In this document: in pieces, positions 8,084 through 16,769 of the stretch
How the letters are laid out: each line of letters starts with the position of its first letter
Numbering within the stretch: position 1 is the stretch's first letter
DNA from: Bradyrhizobium sp. CCH5-F6
GTDB lineage: Bacteria; Pseudomonadota; Alphaproteobacteria; Rhizobiales; Xanthobacteraceae
Assembly: GCF_001556045.1 (NCBI RefSeq)
Contig: NZ_LSIC01000146.1
Span: 1-61,416, forward strand
Length of the DNA stretch: 61,416 nt
Reading direction: 5' to 3'
Notes under the pieces: model-generated
Told to the model about the DNA's origin: nothing
Seen by the model: only the letters and a program-made list of their open reading frames with translations
Database searches by the model: none
Translations under genes and position numbers: made by a program

Positions 8084-9115
8084 ATGCGCGCCGTCGTCAT
8101 CCACGCACCGAAGGACCTGCGGATCGACCTCTATCCCGATCCGGCGCCGGGCCCTGGTGAGGTCCGCGTCAAGATCGCCCATGGCGGCATTTGCGGCTCG
8201 GACCTGCACTATTACCATCACGGCGGCTTCGGCGTCGTGCGCATCCAGCAGCCGATGGCGCTGGGACACGAGATCGCCGGCGTGGTCGCCTCCGTCGGCG
8301 ACGGCGTCAGCAGCGTGAAGCCAGGCACGCGCGTTGCCGTCAATCCGAGCAAGCCGTGCGGGGTGTGCCTGCATTGCCAGGAAGGCATGCGCAACCAGTG
8401 CCTCGACATGCGCTTCCTCGGCAGCGCGATGCGCTTTCCCCACGTTCAGGGCGGCTTTCGCGAATTCATCACCGTCGATGCGACGCAGGCCGTGCCGATC
8501 GCGGACGAGCTCTCGCTCGCCGAAGCCGCAGTCGCCGAGCCGCTGGCGGTTTGCCTGCATGCCGGCAAGCAGGCCGGCCCCCTCCTCGGCAAGCGCGTCC
8601 TGATCACCGGCTGCGGCCCGATCGGCGCGCTGATGATCCTGGTCTCGCGCTTCGGCGGCGCGGCCGAGATCGTGGTGACCGATGTCGCGGACGCACCGCT
8701 CGCGGTCGCCAGAAAGCTCGGCGCTACCCACGCCATCAACGTCGCCACCGACGCCGCCGCACTCGATCCCTGGCGCGCCGGCAAGGGAGTGTTCGACACG
8801 TTGTTCGAAGCCTCGGGCAATCAGGCGGCGCTGCGCACCGCGCTCGACGTGCTCAGGCCGGGCGCGACGCTGGTGCAGCTCGGCCTCGGCGGCGAGATGA
8901 CGCTGCCGATCAACTCCATCGTCGCCAAGGAATTGCAGCTCCGCGGCACCTTCCGCTTCGATCCCGAGTTCGAGCTTGCGGTGCGCCTGATGGGCGAAGG
9001 CCTGATCGACGTGAAGCCGCTGATCACGGCCGCAATGCCGTTCGAGAACGCGGTCGCCGCCTTCGAGCTTGCCAGCGACCGCTCGCAATCGATGAAGGTG
9101 CAGTTGACGTTCTGA
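8084..9115 (+). CDS. idnD: L-idonate 5-dehydrogenase-like zinc alcohol dehydrogenase
   Basis: 343 residues of the zinc-dependent medium-chain dehydrogenase family. Catalytic zinc ligands are C37 (GGICGSD) with H62 and E63 (GHE), and the structural zinc site is C92, C95, C98 and C106. The nucleotide fold has ITGCGPIGAL near 197-206. HYYHHGGFGVVRIQQPMALGHE is characteristic of L-idonate 5-dehydrogenases, which oxidise L-idonate to 5-keto-D-gluconate. With the upstream SDR this gives an idonate to 5-ketogluconate to gluconate route, and the dehydratase would then yield a 2-keto-3-deoxy acid. The symbol rests on motif and context, not on a search. Confidence 0.78.
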   Translation: MRAVVIHAPKDLRIDLYPDPAPGPGEVRVKIAHGGICGSDLHYYHHGGFGVVRIQQPMALGHEIAGVVASVGDGVSSVKPGTRVAVNPSKPCGVCLHCQEGMRNQCLDMRFLGSAMRFPHVQGGFREFITVDATQAVPIADELSLAEAAVAEPLAVCLHAGKQAGPLLGKRVLITGCGPIGALMILVSRFGGAAEIVVTDVADAPLAVARKLGATHAINVATDAAALDPWRAGKGVFDTLFEASGNQAALRTALDVLRPGATLVQLGLGGEMTLPINSIVAKELQLRGTFRFDPEFELAVRLMGEGLIDVKPLITAAMPFENAVAAFELASDRSQSMKVQLTF

Positions 9116-9121
9116 ACCGCG

Positions 9122-9982
9122 CTATCGGCTGTCGATCAGCCGGTCGCTGACCAGCCGCACGGCGCCGCGCTTCCAGGAATAGTCCGCGCCCATGCGCAGG
9201 CCGCTGTCACCACGCGTCAGCACTGCGCCGGTCCTGGCATCGCGCACCTGGAAGCCAAGCGTATATTCGGTGCGGCTCACCCGCCGCACCACGCCGATCA
9301 GCGACTGATCCGCGCCGAGCTCTTTCGCGATCGCCGCCTCGCAGCCGCCGCAGTCGCGCAAGGCGCGCCCCTTCCCCGCGTCACCGCCGACATCGACGAT
9401 ACGGTAGCGGCCGGATTGGCCCAGCGCCTCGCGCACGCTGCCGGTGACCTCGGCCATGTATGATTTGTCTGACGCCGCCGATGCGCCGGCCGAGGCGGCA
9501 GTCGTATCCTCCAGCTCGAAATCGAACACGGCGAGCGCGACCGGAGGGGGCGTTGCGAGCGCCGCGATGATCTCGCGGGAGACGAAGATCTCGGCGCGCT
9601 CCCATGATTCATCATTGTCGCCGCGGAAGCTGTAGAGCTTGTCCATCACGAGCTTCTTGGCGCCGACGTCGATCACGGCGACCTTGGCCCATTGCACCAG
9701 CGTGCTCGTCTTCTGGATGCCGCCGATGACCTTGAACGCCGCGCCGTCCTGGGCGGACGAAACCAGCCGATAGCGGTGGTCCGCGCCGATGTCCCTTCGA
9801 AGCGCGGCCATGAACGCCGCCAGCCGCCGCTCGTGGGCCACGGTCTGGTCGGCCGGCTCAGCCGAGGTGTCGGTATAGCTGAAATCGTCCATGGCAACGC
9901 CAATGGCAGCCTCGGCATCGGCCAACGAAAAAGAGAGGACGAAGAGGAGAAGGATAGCGAGAGGCAACCGGCAGCGGCGCAT
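9122..9982 (-). CDS. Secreted DUF2380/DUF3280-like protein
   Basis: 286 residues with a Sec signal peptide (MRRCRLPLAILLLFVLSFSLADAEA, cleavage after about 25). Two related segments follow: an N-terminal one with AMDDFSYTDTS and AVIDVGAKKLVMDKLYSFRGDNDESWERA, and a C-terminal one with ALAVFDFELEDT, RYRIVDV, a CGGC motif and LGADQSLIGVVRRVS. The pattern fits the DUF2380/DUF3280 periplasmic proteins often found beside methanol or alcohol dehydrogenase regulators; this assignment is from memory. It is divergent from a two-component system. It converges on the idonate dehydrogenase gene with only a few bases between stops. Confidence 0.65.
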   Translation of the reverse strand: MRRCRLPLAILLLFVLSFSLADAEAAIGVAMDDFSYTDTSAEPADQTVAHERRLAAFMAALRRDIGADHRYRLVSSAQDGAAFKVIGGIQKTSTLVQWAKVAVIDVGAKKLVMDKLYSFRGDNDESWERAEIFVSREIIAALATPPPVALAVFDFELEDTTAASAGASAASDKSYMAEVTGSVREALGQSGRYRIVDVGGDAGKGRALRDCGGCEAAIAKELGADQSLIGVVRRVSRTEYTLGFQVRDARTGAVLTRGDSGLRMGADYSWKRGAVRLVSDRLIDSR

Positions 9983-10172
9983 GAACGGACCTCGTGGATG
10001 GAACGGCTCCTCAATCTGGATGGGTCAACTCAGGCCGTGCAGCCGTATTCATCCCGACGAATACCGGGAAAATTTCACGGTTGCACTGCGGTAAGGCGGG
10101 AACGCTTCCCGCCGCTGGCGTTCTGCCGTTTAATGCGCATGCGACAAGCCCGCTCGCACCAGGTGCCCGCCG

Positions 10173-11555
10173 ATGTGGAATCGCCCGAGGTTCGATCTCA
10201 AGGTCCGTCTGACGCTGCGAGTCGCCGCCATATCGGCCGTCTGCTTCGCCGCGATCTCCGCCTATTTCCTCATCGCGGCGGATCGCGCGGTGCATGCGCG
10301 TATCGACGGTATCGCCGCCATCGTGGCGAAGTCGCTGGAGCTGCAGCAGGGCAAGATCCAATGGGTGGCCGGCCCGCGCACCGACTTTCCAAACCTCGAC
10401 CCCGTCGCGGCGTATGTGATGACGCCGGGCCTGTGTCTGGCATTTCGCGGCGCGAGCGGCGAGATGCAGCAACGCTTCTGTAGCGGCGCGCCGAACCCGG
10501 CGAGCCCTCCGCCGCAGGCGTTCGCGGCGTTCTATCGCAGCCTGTTCGATCCCGGCCGCGAGGCGGCACGGCCGGTGATCGCGCGCGGAGCGAAGCTTGG
10601 CGAAGCCGTGGTCTGGGTCGATCCCGCCGTCCAGACCGCCGAGGCCTGGCACGAGGCGGGCCGCCTGATGATCGCACTTGCGATCGCGTTGCCGCTGTTG
10701 TGTGCCCTGGTCTACGCCGCATTGGCGCGCGCACTGCGTCCCACCCGCATGATCGGAAACGGCCTGGAGCGGATTGCCGCCGGCGACCTCACCACGCGGC
10801 TGCCGCCCTTCGACCTCGCCGAGCTCTCCGCCATCCGCGACGTCTTCAACCACCTCGCCGAAAGCCTCGACACCGCGCTCGCCGAGCGCAGCGAACTGAC
10901 GCGGAAGCTGATCGCGCTCCAGGACGAGGAGCGCCGCCATCTCGCGCGCGAGCTGCATGACGAGTTCGGCCAGTCGCTCGCCGCCATCCGGGCGCTCGCG
11001 GCATCCGCTCGTCAGACGGCGGCGCAGGACTGTCCCGGATTGCTGGGAGAGTGCGACGGCATTGCCCGGACCGCGACCGGCATGATGGAGACGCTGCGCG
11101 GCGCGCTGTTCCGGTTGCGGCCGCCCGATGTCGAGGAGCTTGGCCTCGTCGCGAGTCTCGAAGGACTGGTGTCTGGGTGGAACGGCCGCAGCCGCGGCCA
11201 GACCCGGTTCGAGATCCGGTTCGATGGCGCCTTCGAGCGCGTGCCCGCCTCCGTCAGCGCCAACCTCTATCGCATCGTGCAGGAGGCGCTCACCAACGCG
11301 ACCAAGCATGCCGACGCAACGAAGGTCGGCGTGCATTTGACGATGGCCGAAAGCGAGATCGCGCTCGCGGTCGAGGACGACGGCCGGCCGAACGATGCCG
11401 CCGTCAAATCCGGCATGGGCCTGCTCGGCATGCGCGAACGCGTCGCCGCACTGCGCGGCCGGCTGAGCTTCGAGACCGGCCCTCACGGTTCCGCGCTGCG
11501 CGTGTTCATTCCGCTCGCGGCCGCCGACCGGCAGGCGCTGGAGCACGCCGCATGA
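10173..11555 (+). CDS. NarL-type sensor histidine kinase
   Basis: 460 residues. TM1 at about 13-36, a periplasmic domain of about 120 residues, TM2 at about 165-187, a HAMP-like linker (LARALRPTRMIGNGLERIAAGDLTTRLP), then the HisKA_3 dimerisation helix with phospho-acceptor H262 in ELHDEFGQSL, and a C-terminal HATPase with the N box YRIVQEALTNATKHA and the glycine motif SGMGLLGMRERV. It is a membrane sensor that phosphorylates the response regulator overlapping its 3' end (ATGA). The ligand is unknown. The divergent DUF2380-like secreted gene suggests a periplasmic signal, perhaps alcohol or one-carbon metabolism, which is inference. Confidence 0.88.
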   Translation: MWNRPRFDLKVRLTLRVAAISAVCFAAISAYFLIAADRAVHARIDGIAAIVAKSLELQQGKIQWVAGPRTDFPNLDPVAAYVMTPGLCLAFRGASGEMQQRFCSGAPNPASPPPQAFAAFYRSLFDPGREAARPVIARGAKLGEAVVWVDPAVQTAEAWHEAGRLMIALAIALPLLCALVYAALARALRPTRMIGNGLERIAAGDLTTRLPPFDLAELSAIRDVFNHLAESLDTALAERSELTRKLIALQDEERRHLARELHDEFGQSLAAIRALAASARQTAAQDCPGLLGECDGIARTATGMMETLRGALFRLRPPDVEELGLVASLEGLVSGWNGRSRGQTRFEIRFDGAFERVPASVSANLYRIVQEALTNATKHADATKVGVHLTMAESEIALAVEDDGRPNDAAVKSGMGLLGMRERVAALRGRLSFETGPHGSALRVFIPLAAADRQALEHAA

Positions 11556-12214
11556 GCGCGGCCGACGCCACCATCCTGCTGGTCGACGACCATTCCGTCG
11601 TCCGCGAGGGCTATCGCTCCGTGCTCCAGAAGCAGCCCGGCCTGCGCGTCGTCGCCGAAGCGGCCGACGGCGCGGAAGCCTACCGGCTGTACAAATCCGA
11701 GGCGCCCGACCTCGTCATCATGGACCTCAGCATGCCCGGCATCGGCGGCATCGAGGCCGTCAGGCGGATCAGGCAGTGGGACAAGGCGGCCCGAATCCTC
11801 GTCTTCACCATGCATGAGAATGCCGGCTTTGCCGTGCAGGCGATCCGCGCCGGCGCGCGGGGTTACGTCACCAAGACCAGTCCGCCCGAGACGCTGGTGC
11901 AGGCGGTGAAGGACGTGCTCGCCGGCAAGATCGCCATCAGCCCCGACATCGACCACGAGCTTGCGCTGAGCCGCATCAGCGGCGAAAACTCGGCCGCCGA
12001 CGTGCTGACGCCGCGCGAATTCGAGGTGCTGCGGCTGCTGCTCGCCGAGAACACGACGGAAGAGATCGCCGAGACGCTGCATGTCAGCCCGAAGACGGTG
12101 GCGAACCTGCATTCCCTGATCAAGGACAAGCTCGGCGTCGGCTCCGACATCGAGCTGGTCCGGCTGGCGCTGCGTCAGGGGCTCCTGACCGAGGTCGATC
12201 TCGGCGAGGCCTGA
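11552..12214 (+). CDS. LuxR/NarL-family response regulator
   Basis: 220 residues. The receiver domain has the acidic pair D12/D13, phospho-acceptor D58 (VIMDLSMPG), a Thr near 84 (LVFTMHE) and the conserved Lys in YVTKTS. The C-terminal LuxR-type HTH (about 152-205) contains LTPREFEVLRLLLAENTTEEIAETLHVSPKTV. The start codon overlaps the kinase stop (ATGA), so the two are translationally coupled partners. Its target genes are not obvious; the DUF2380-like gene upstream of the kinase is a candidate. Confidence 0.9.
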   Translation: MSAADATILLVDDHSVVREGYRSVLQKQPGLRVVAEAADGAEAYRLYKSEAPDLVIMDLSMPGIGGIEAVRRIRQWDKAARILVFTMHENAGFAVQAIRAGARGYVTKTSPPETLVQAVKDVLAGKIAISPDIDHELALSRISGENSAADVLTPREFEVLRLLLAENTTEEIAETLHVSPKTVANLHSLIKDKLGVGSDIELVRLALRQGLLTEVDLGEA

Positions 12215-12230
12215 GCTGCGTGGCCGCGGA

Positions 12231-13214
12231 TCATTCGCGCGCGACCACCTGGTCCAGCCACGCGCAGTTGAGCGGCGGCACGCGCGGATCGGCGACGCGG
12301 ACGCCGCGGGCGGCTGCATCGAGCCGCATATCGCGCAGGCGCTTGCGCTGCTCTTCCGGCATATGCAGCCGCTCGTGACCCCATAGCGAGGGTCCGTCGA
12401 AGGTCTCGTGTGGCTGCCAGGTCTCGGGATCGATGACGCGCCCGCCCCAGCCGTATTCGATGAAGAAGCCGGAGGGGGTATTCACATAGAACGAGGTCAT
12501 GTGGTCGTTGGTGTGCCGGCCCAGCGTATAGGCGATGCGCCCCTCCTCCATCTGCGCGAGGTCATAGCCCTGTCCGACATCGTCGAGACTGCCGAGCTCG
12601 ACCATGAAGTGATGCATCGCCTTCCGCCCAGAGCCGACCATCGCAAAGGAGTGGTGGCGGCCATTGACGTGGAAGAAATAGAGCCCGTACGGCTTCAGCC
12701 CGAAATCGGAGACGTGAAAGCCGAGCACGTCGCGATAGAACGGCAACAGAGGCTCGACATCTTCCACATTGAGCACGACGTGCCCCATGCCGAGCGCTCC
12801 GGTGCGGAAGCCCGAGATCGGCCGTCCCGGCTTGAAGGGCTCGCTCGCAAGCTCCGGCTTGCAAAAAGCCTCCAACCGGTTGCCGGCGGGATCCGCAAAC
12901 GCGATCAGCTCGGCGACATGCCGCTCGTCAGCGAGCGCGCGCGAGCCTCGAACCACCTTGATGCCATGGCTTTCCAACCGTCCTGCCAACTGGTCCAGTT
13001 CGGCGGTCGAAGGAACCTCCCAGCCCATCACCGCAAGGCCGGCATCGCTGCCGCCATCGACGATCAGGCGCTGCTTGCGGTCGTCCATACGATAGGCGCG
13101 TATCTTGCCGCCGCGATCGACCTGCTGCATGCCGAGCAGCCCGGTCGCCATCCGGCCCCATTGGTCGAGCTGGGATGAATTGATCCCGATATAGCCGAGC
13201 GCTGTGATTTCCAT
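12231..13214 (-). CDS. Extradiol ring-cleavage dioxygenase (BphC-like, VOC fold)
   Basis: 327 residues, two-domain type I extradiol dioxygenase. The C-terminal catalytic domain has the 2-His-1-carboxylate iron site: His in MGHVVLNV (about 145), His in MHHFMVEL (about 202) and Glu in GFFIEYGW (about 253). RHHSFAM carries the conserved second-shell His. It would cleave a catechol-type ring next to the hydroxyls, as in 2,3-dihydroxybiphenyl or 2,3-dihydroxyphenylpropionate breakdown. The ATG at 13214 is chosen because GGGAGG lies six bases upstream; the ATG at 13220 touches it directly. It is divergent from an MhpR-like IclR regulator. Confidence 0.85.
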   Translation of the reverse strand: MEITALGYIGINSSQLDQWGRMATGLLGMQQVDRGGKIRAYRMDDRKQRLIVDGGSDAGLAVMGWEVPSTAELDQLAGRLESHGIKVVRGSRALADERHVAELIAFADPAGNRLEAFCKPELASEPFKPGRPISGFRTGALGMGHVVLNVEDVEPLLPFYRDVLGFHVSDFGLKPYGLYFFHVNGRHHSFAMVGSGRKAMHHFMVELGSLDDVGQGYDLAQMEEGRIAYTLGRHTNDHMTSFYVNTPSGFFIEYGWGGRVIDPETWQPHETFDGPSLWGHERLHMPEEQRKRLRDMRLDAAARGVRVADPRVPPLNCAWLDQVVARE

Positions 13215-13361
13215 CGACATCCTCCCGAGGGCATCGCGCCCGCCGCAGTGCGGCGAACTTGATACCGGCCGCGCACGATCCTACGGTGCCGTCCCGCAAT
13301 CGCTTCGCGGTCGCAAGGACGATAATCGCGAGGCCGTCGGCTACAAGGGAGGAAATGCGAA

Positions 13362-14153
13362 GTGTCCAAGGAGCGGACGCGGAACGGCCAGCCGCGGCAG
13401 TCGGAGGGCGTCCGCGCCTTCAAGCGAGGGCTGGACGTGCTGCAGGAGGTCAACCGCTCCGGCGGCATCCGCGCCGGCGACGTTGCCCGTGCGCTCGACC
13501 TGCCCCGGCCGACGGTCTACCGCCTGCTCGAAACGCTGGAGGAACTCGGCTACATCGCGCGGAGCGCCAGCGACGACCGCTTTCGCGTGACCAGACGGGC
13601 GCTCAGCCTCGGAGACGGCTACGATCCTGGCGTGGTGATCTGCCAGGCGGCGGCGCCTTTTCTCGCCGAGCTCGGCAAGAGCCTGATCTGGCCGGTCGAT
13701 CTCTCGACGTACGAGAATGCCGCCATGGTGGTGCAGGAAACCACGCATTCGCGCAGCCCCCTCTCGATCGATCGCGGCATGATCGGCAAGCGCCTGCCGA
13801 TGCTGCGAACGTCCGCGGGCCGGGCCTATCTCGCCGCCTGCGCCGCGCGCGAGCGCGATCTCATCGTCGGCCATCTCCGCCGTATCGACGAGGCCGACGA
13901 CCGCCCCTTCCTGGATCAAGACCGTCTCGACCGCATGATCGCGGACACGCAGGCACGCGGCTATGCGATCCGCAGCGAAGGCGAGTACAATCCCAAGACG
14001 GCTTCGATTGCCGTACCCATCGTGCGGAACGGCGCCGTATTCGGCTGCATATCCATCATCTGGATCCGCTCGGCTCTCACACTGGACGAGGCAATTGCAG
14101 CCTTCGTCGCGCCGTTGCACGAGGCGGCTGCGGCGATTCAGGTGGTCGACTAG
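13362..14153 (+). CDS. IclR-family regulator (MhpR-like)
   Basis: 263 residues. The N-terminal winged HTH (about 15-80) contains FKRGLDVLQEVNRSGGIRAGDVARALDLPRPTVYRLLETLEELGYI. The C-terminal IclR effector domain spans about 95-260 and includes GKRLPMLRTSAGRAYLAAC and the ligand-pocket region. The start is a GTG with GGGAGG upstream. IclR proteins of this kind (MhpR, PcaR/PcaU) control aromatic catabolic genes in response to the substrate. It is divergent from the dioxygenase and three genes from the mhpA-like gene, whose upstream region holds repeated GTCC-N7-GGAC sites. Confidence 0.85.
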   Translation: MSKERTRNGQPRQSEGVRAFKRGLDVLQEVNRSGGIRAGDVARALDLPRPTVYRLLETLEELGYIARSASDDRFRVTRRALSLGDGYDPGVVICQAAAPFLAELGKSLIWPVDLSTYENAAMVVQETTHSRSPLSIDRGMIGKRLPMLRTSAGRAYLAACAARERDLIVGHLRRIDEADDRPFLDQDRLDRMIADTQARGYAIRSEGEYNPKTASIAVPIVRNGAVFGCISIIWIRSALTLDEAIAAFVAPLHEAAAAIQVVD

Positions 14154-14187
14154 AGCGCAGCCCAGGCCGTTCTGGTCCGGATATGCT

Positions 14188-15369
14188 TCAGCTCACCCGG
14201 ACCGGCAAGGAGGCAAGGCCCCGCAGCACGTTGTTCAGCGCCAGTACGGGCGTGCCGATCTCGAAGCGCACAACCCGCTCCGCCAGCACTTCGAGCAACG
14301 CCGTCATCTCCAGACGCGCCAGATGCAGCCCGGCACACATATGGACGCCGTTGCCGAAGCCGAGGTGGTCGCTGGCGCGGCGGCGAACGTCGAAGCGTTC
14401 CGGATCATGCCATTTTCGCTCATCGCGGTTGGCCGAGGCATAGAGCAACAAGACGCGGCTGCCGGCTGGAATGGTTACATCACCTATCTTTGCCGCGGCC
14501 GTGAGATGGCGCGTGAAGCCCCGGATCGGCGACTCCACCCGCAGCGCCTCGTTGATGGCGCCGGGGATGAGTGCAGGATCTTCGCGAACGAGATCCCACT
14601 GCCCGGGATTGCGGCCGAACAGCATGATCAGATTCGCGGTGGCGAAGATCGTGGTGTCGAGGCTCGGCCCGAGATAATCGCGCATCAGCACCGGGCAACG
14701 CTCCGCTTCGACCTCCCCGCGATCGGCGGCTGCGAAGATGCGGTCGCCCCAGCTGCCGGGCCGCAACCGCTCGCGGATCGCGGGGCCGCCGAGATAGCTG
14801 CGCATTTCATGGACATCGGACAAGGCGGCACAGCCACGCGGGTTCATGGTACCGAGCACGTTGAAGGTGGCCGAAGCCCAGCGCAGCATGCTGCCGCGGC
14901 CGTAGTCTTCAAGTCCCACAAGCTTGGAGACGATGGTGAGCGGCAGGTGCTGCGCGAGGTCGGTGACGGCGTCGAATTCACGGCGATCCACGAGGTCATC
15001 GACCAATTGCCGCGCTTCGGCCCTGATCTGCGGTCCGATCTCCTCGAGCGCGCGCGGCAGCAGCGGAGCGGCGATGATCGCGCGAAGCCGGTCGTGCAAT
15101 GGCGCGTCGCTCGCGAGCGTCGTGCCGCGCGACATCTCGTTGACATGGTCGTTGGCGGCTACGCCCTGCGCCGACGAGAACAGTCCCGGAGCACGCAAGG
15201 CCGCCCGCACGTCATCGAAACGGGCGAGCGCAAACAGCCCGTTCCGCGGCAGCCAAACCACGGCGCCGAGATCGCGCAACGCACGGTAATGCGGATAGGG
15301 ATCGCTGAGGACGTCGTCATCATAGAGATCGACATCGTAGACTGGGCAGCCCGCTTCCGGTGAGATCAT
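14188..15369 (-). CDS. Cytochrome P450
   Basis: 393 residues, bacterial soluble P450 length. The ExxR motif of helix K is present (EALRVESP), followed by RRASDHLGFGNGVHMCAGLHLARLE with the haem-thiolate Cys. Helix I reads GPSLDTTIFA, so the usual acid-Thr pair is kept as D-T-T, but the Gly before the acid is replaced by Ser-Leu. The ATG at 15369 (MISPEAG) is preferred since an upstream ATG at 15402 would overlap the preceding gene. It is likely co-transcribed with the ABC binding-protein gene 14 bases upstream. It probably hydroxylates or O-demethylates an aromatic substrate; no ferredoxin partner gene is adjacent. Confidence 0.88.
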   Translation of the reverse strand: MISPEAGCPVYDVDLYDDDVLSDPYPHYRALRDLGAVVWLPRNGLFALARFDDVRAALRAPGLFSSAQGVAANDHVNEMSRGTTLASDAPLHDRLRAIIAAPLLPRALEEIGPQIRAEARQLVDDLVDRREFDAVTDLAQHLPLTIVSKLVGLEDYGRGSMLRWASATFNVLGTMNPRGCAALSDVHEMRSYLGGPAIRERLRPGSWGDRIFAAADRGEVEAERCPVLMRDYLGPSLDTTIFATANLIMLFGRNPGQWDLVREDPALIPGAINEALRVESPIRGFTRHLTAAAKIGDVTIPAGSRVLLLYASANRDERKWHDPERFDVRRRASDHLGFGNGVHMCAGLHLARLEMTALLEVLAERVVRFEIGTPVLALNNVLRGLASLPVRVS

Positions 15370-15383
15370 CTTCCGTTTCCCGA

Positions 15384-16532
15384 TCAGCGCACAGCCACCC
15401 ATTGGCCTTTTTCAAGCTTGCCGAGGATCAAGGCACTCTGGTCCAGCCCGGTGTGGTCATCGGGGCCGTAATTGTACACGCCGCGGGAGCCCGCGATGCC
15501 CCTCAGCCCTTCAATGGCGCTGCGCAGGCCCTCACGAAATTCGGCGGTCCCAGGCTCTGCCGTCTTCAGTGCCGTGGGCGCCGCGCGTTCGATCAGGAGA
15601 AGCGCGTCGTAGGCGGAGCCTGCAAAGATATTTCGGCTGTCGGGACCGAACCTCGTCTCGTAACGCTGGATGAATTCAAGCGCTGATTTCTTGGCGGAGT
15701 ATTCGTCCGGGAAGGATGCGGCCCCCACCGCCGGGCTGAGCGGGACGAAGATGCCGTCCCCTTGCTTGCCCGTCAGCTTTCGGAAATCGCCGAAGGTTGC
15801 GCCGAGCGTCCCGTAGATTTGTCCGGCATAGCCCTTTTCGCGCAGTTGCAACAGCGGCAGCGCCGCCGGCGCACCCGAGGCGGCGATCAGCACCGCATCG
15901 GGACCTGCTGCGATGATTTTCAGGATCTGCCCGACGACCGTCGTATCCGTCCGCGCATATTTCTCGTCTGCGACGATCTCGATTCCGGATTTCGCGGACA
16001 GTTCGGCGCTGACCTTGCTCCATGCGTCGCCGTACGAGTCGCCAAATCCGATCAGCGCGAGCTTCTTGACACCGGTCTTCTTCATGTTCGCGAACAGAGG
16101 CACCGCCTCGTGGTCGTCATTTGTCGTGGTCTTGAAGATCCAGCGCCGCCGCGCGTCGACCGGTGCGACCAGCGCATTCACCGGCGCGAGCGTGATCACG
16201 GGCACCTTGTACTCGACGGCGGGGTCGATCACCGCGAAGGAGCCGGGCGTCGTGGTGGGGCCGACCAGAATGTCGATCCTGCTTTCCTGATAGAGCTTGC
16301 GCAAGGCTGCGACGGCCGCCGTGCTGTCGGAGGCCTCGTCGAGGAACAGATAATTGACTTTCCTGCCCATGATCTCGGCGGGACCAAAGGCCGCTCCGTT
16401 TCGCTCGGCAATGCCGATCGCAGCCGCAGGCCCCGTGGCCGAAAGGATGATCCCGACGTTCAGGTCGGCGGCAAGGAGTGGCGCCCCAAACAATTGCAGC
16501 GCCAGACACGCGCCCAGCAAAGATCGCAGCAT
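15384..16532 (-). CDS. ABC transporter substrate-binding protein (branched-chain amino acid/aromatic type)
   Basis: 382 residues with a signal peptide (MLRSLLGACLALQLFGAPLLAA) and the periplasmic type I binding fold of the LivJ/HbaE class (VGIILSATGPAAAIGIAERNG; IDILVGPTTTPGS; KKLALIGFGDSYGDAW). Such proteins in Bradyrhizobium and Rhodopseudomonas often bind aromatic acids rather than amino acids. It is divergent from the mhpA-like gene across a palindrome-rich region and upstream of the P450. No permease or ATPase genes are adjacent, so it must work with a transporter encoded elsewhere. Confidence 0.85.
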   Translation of the reverse strand: MLRSLLGACLALQLFGAPLLAADLNVGIILSATGPAAAIGIAERNGAAFGPAEIMGRKVNYLFLDEASDSTAAVAALRKLYQESRIDILVGPTTTPGSFAVIDPAVEYKVPVITLAPVNALVAPVDARRRWIFKTTTNDDHEAVPLFANMKKTGVKKLALIGFGDSYGDAWSKVSAELSAKSGIEIVADEKYARTDTTVVGQILKIIAAGPDAVLIAASGAPAALPLLQLREKGYAGQIYGTLGATFGDFRKLTGKQGDGIFVPLSPAVGAASFPDEYSAKKSALEFIQRYETRFGPDSRNIFAGSAYDALLLIERAAPTALKTAEPGTAEFREGLRSAIEGLRGIAGSRGVYNYGPDDHTGLDQSALILGKLEKGQWVAVR

Positions 16533-16634
16533 CGCCGTCTCCTCCTTGGATCGCCTGCCGGCGACCTGAATCTTATTTCCTTTGACTCCTCCCTAAGCAA
16601 CGGAAGCTCCGGCGCGTAGCGATATCGACGAGCT

Positions 16635-16718
16635 GTCCGGCTGGCGGACAGCTGAGTCTCATGACTGGCGGTCCGGTGCCGGGCTGCCCGCTCGCGCCCG
16701 GGCGTCCGCTGGGTGGAC
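16635..16718. promoter_or_regulatory. Array of GTCC-N7-GGAC palindromes (candidate IclR operators)
   Basis: Two exact 15-base sites with arms GTCC and GGAC and a seven-base spacer lie at 16635-16649 and 16704-16718. The first is extended to a perfect nine-base inverted repeat (AGCTGTCCG and CGGACAGCT). A degenerate copy (GTCC-N7-GGCT) starts at 16671 between them, so the three starts are 36 and 33 bases apart, close to three helical turns. They sit in the 237-base gap between the divergent binding-protein gene and the mhpA-like gene. Fifteen-base palindromes are the usual footprint of IclR regulators of aromatic catabolism. Confidence 0.65.
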
Positions 16719-16769
16719 ACTTGGCGCGGAAGCGTTGATGCGACGGCCTGTCTGGGGAAGAGAGAGACG

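Noticed and set aside
6896..9088. 730-codon minus-strand open frame
   Set aside because: It is antisense to the dehydratase, SDR and idonate dehydrogenase genes and shows no motif.
10011..11546. 511-codon minus-strand open frame
   Set aside because: It is antisense to the histidine kinase, which has full motifs on the plus strand.
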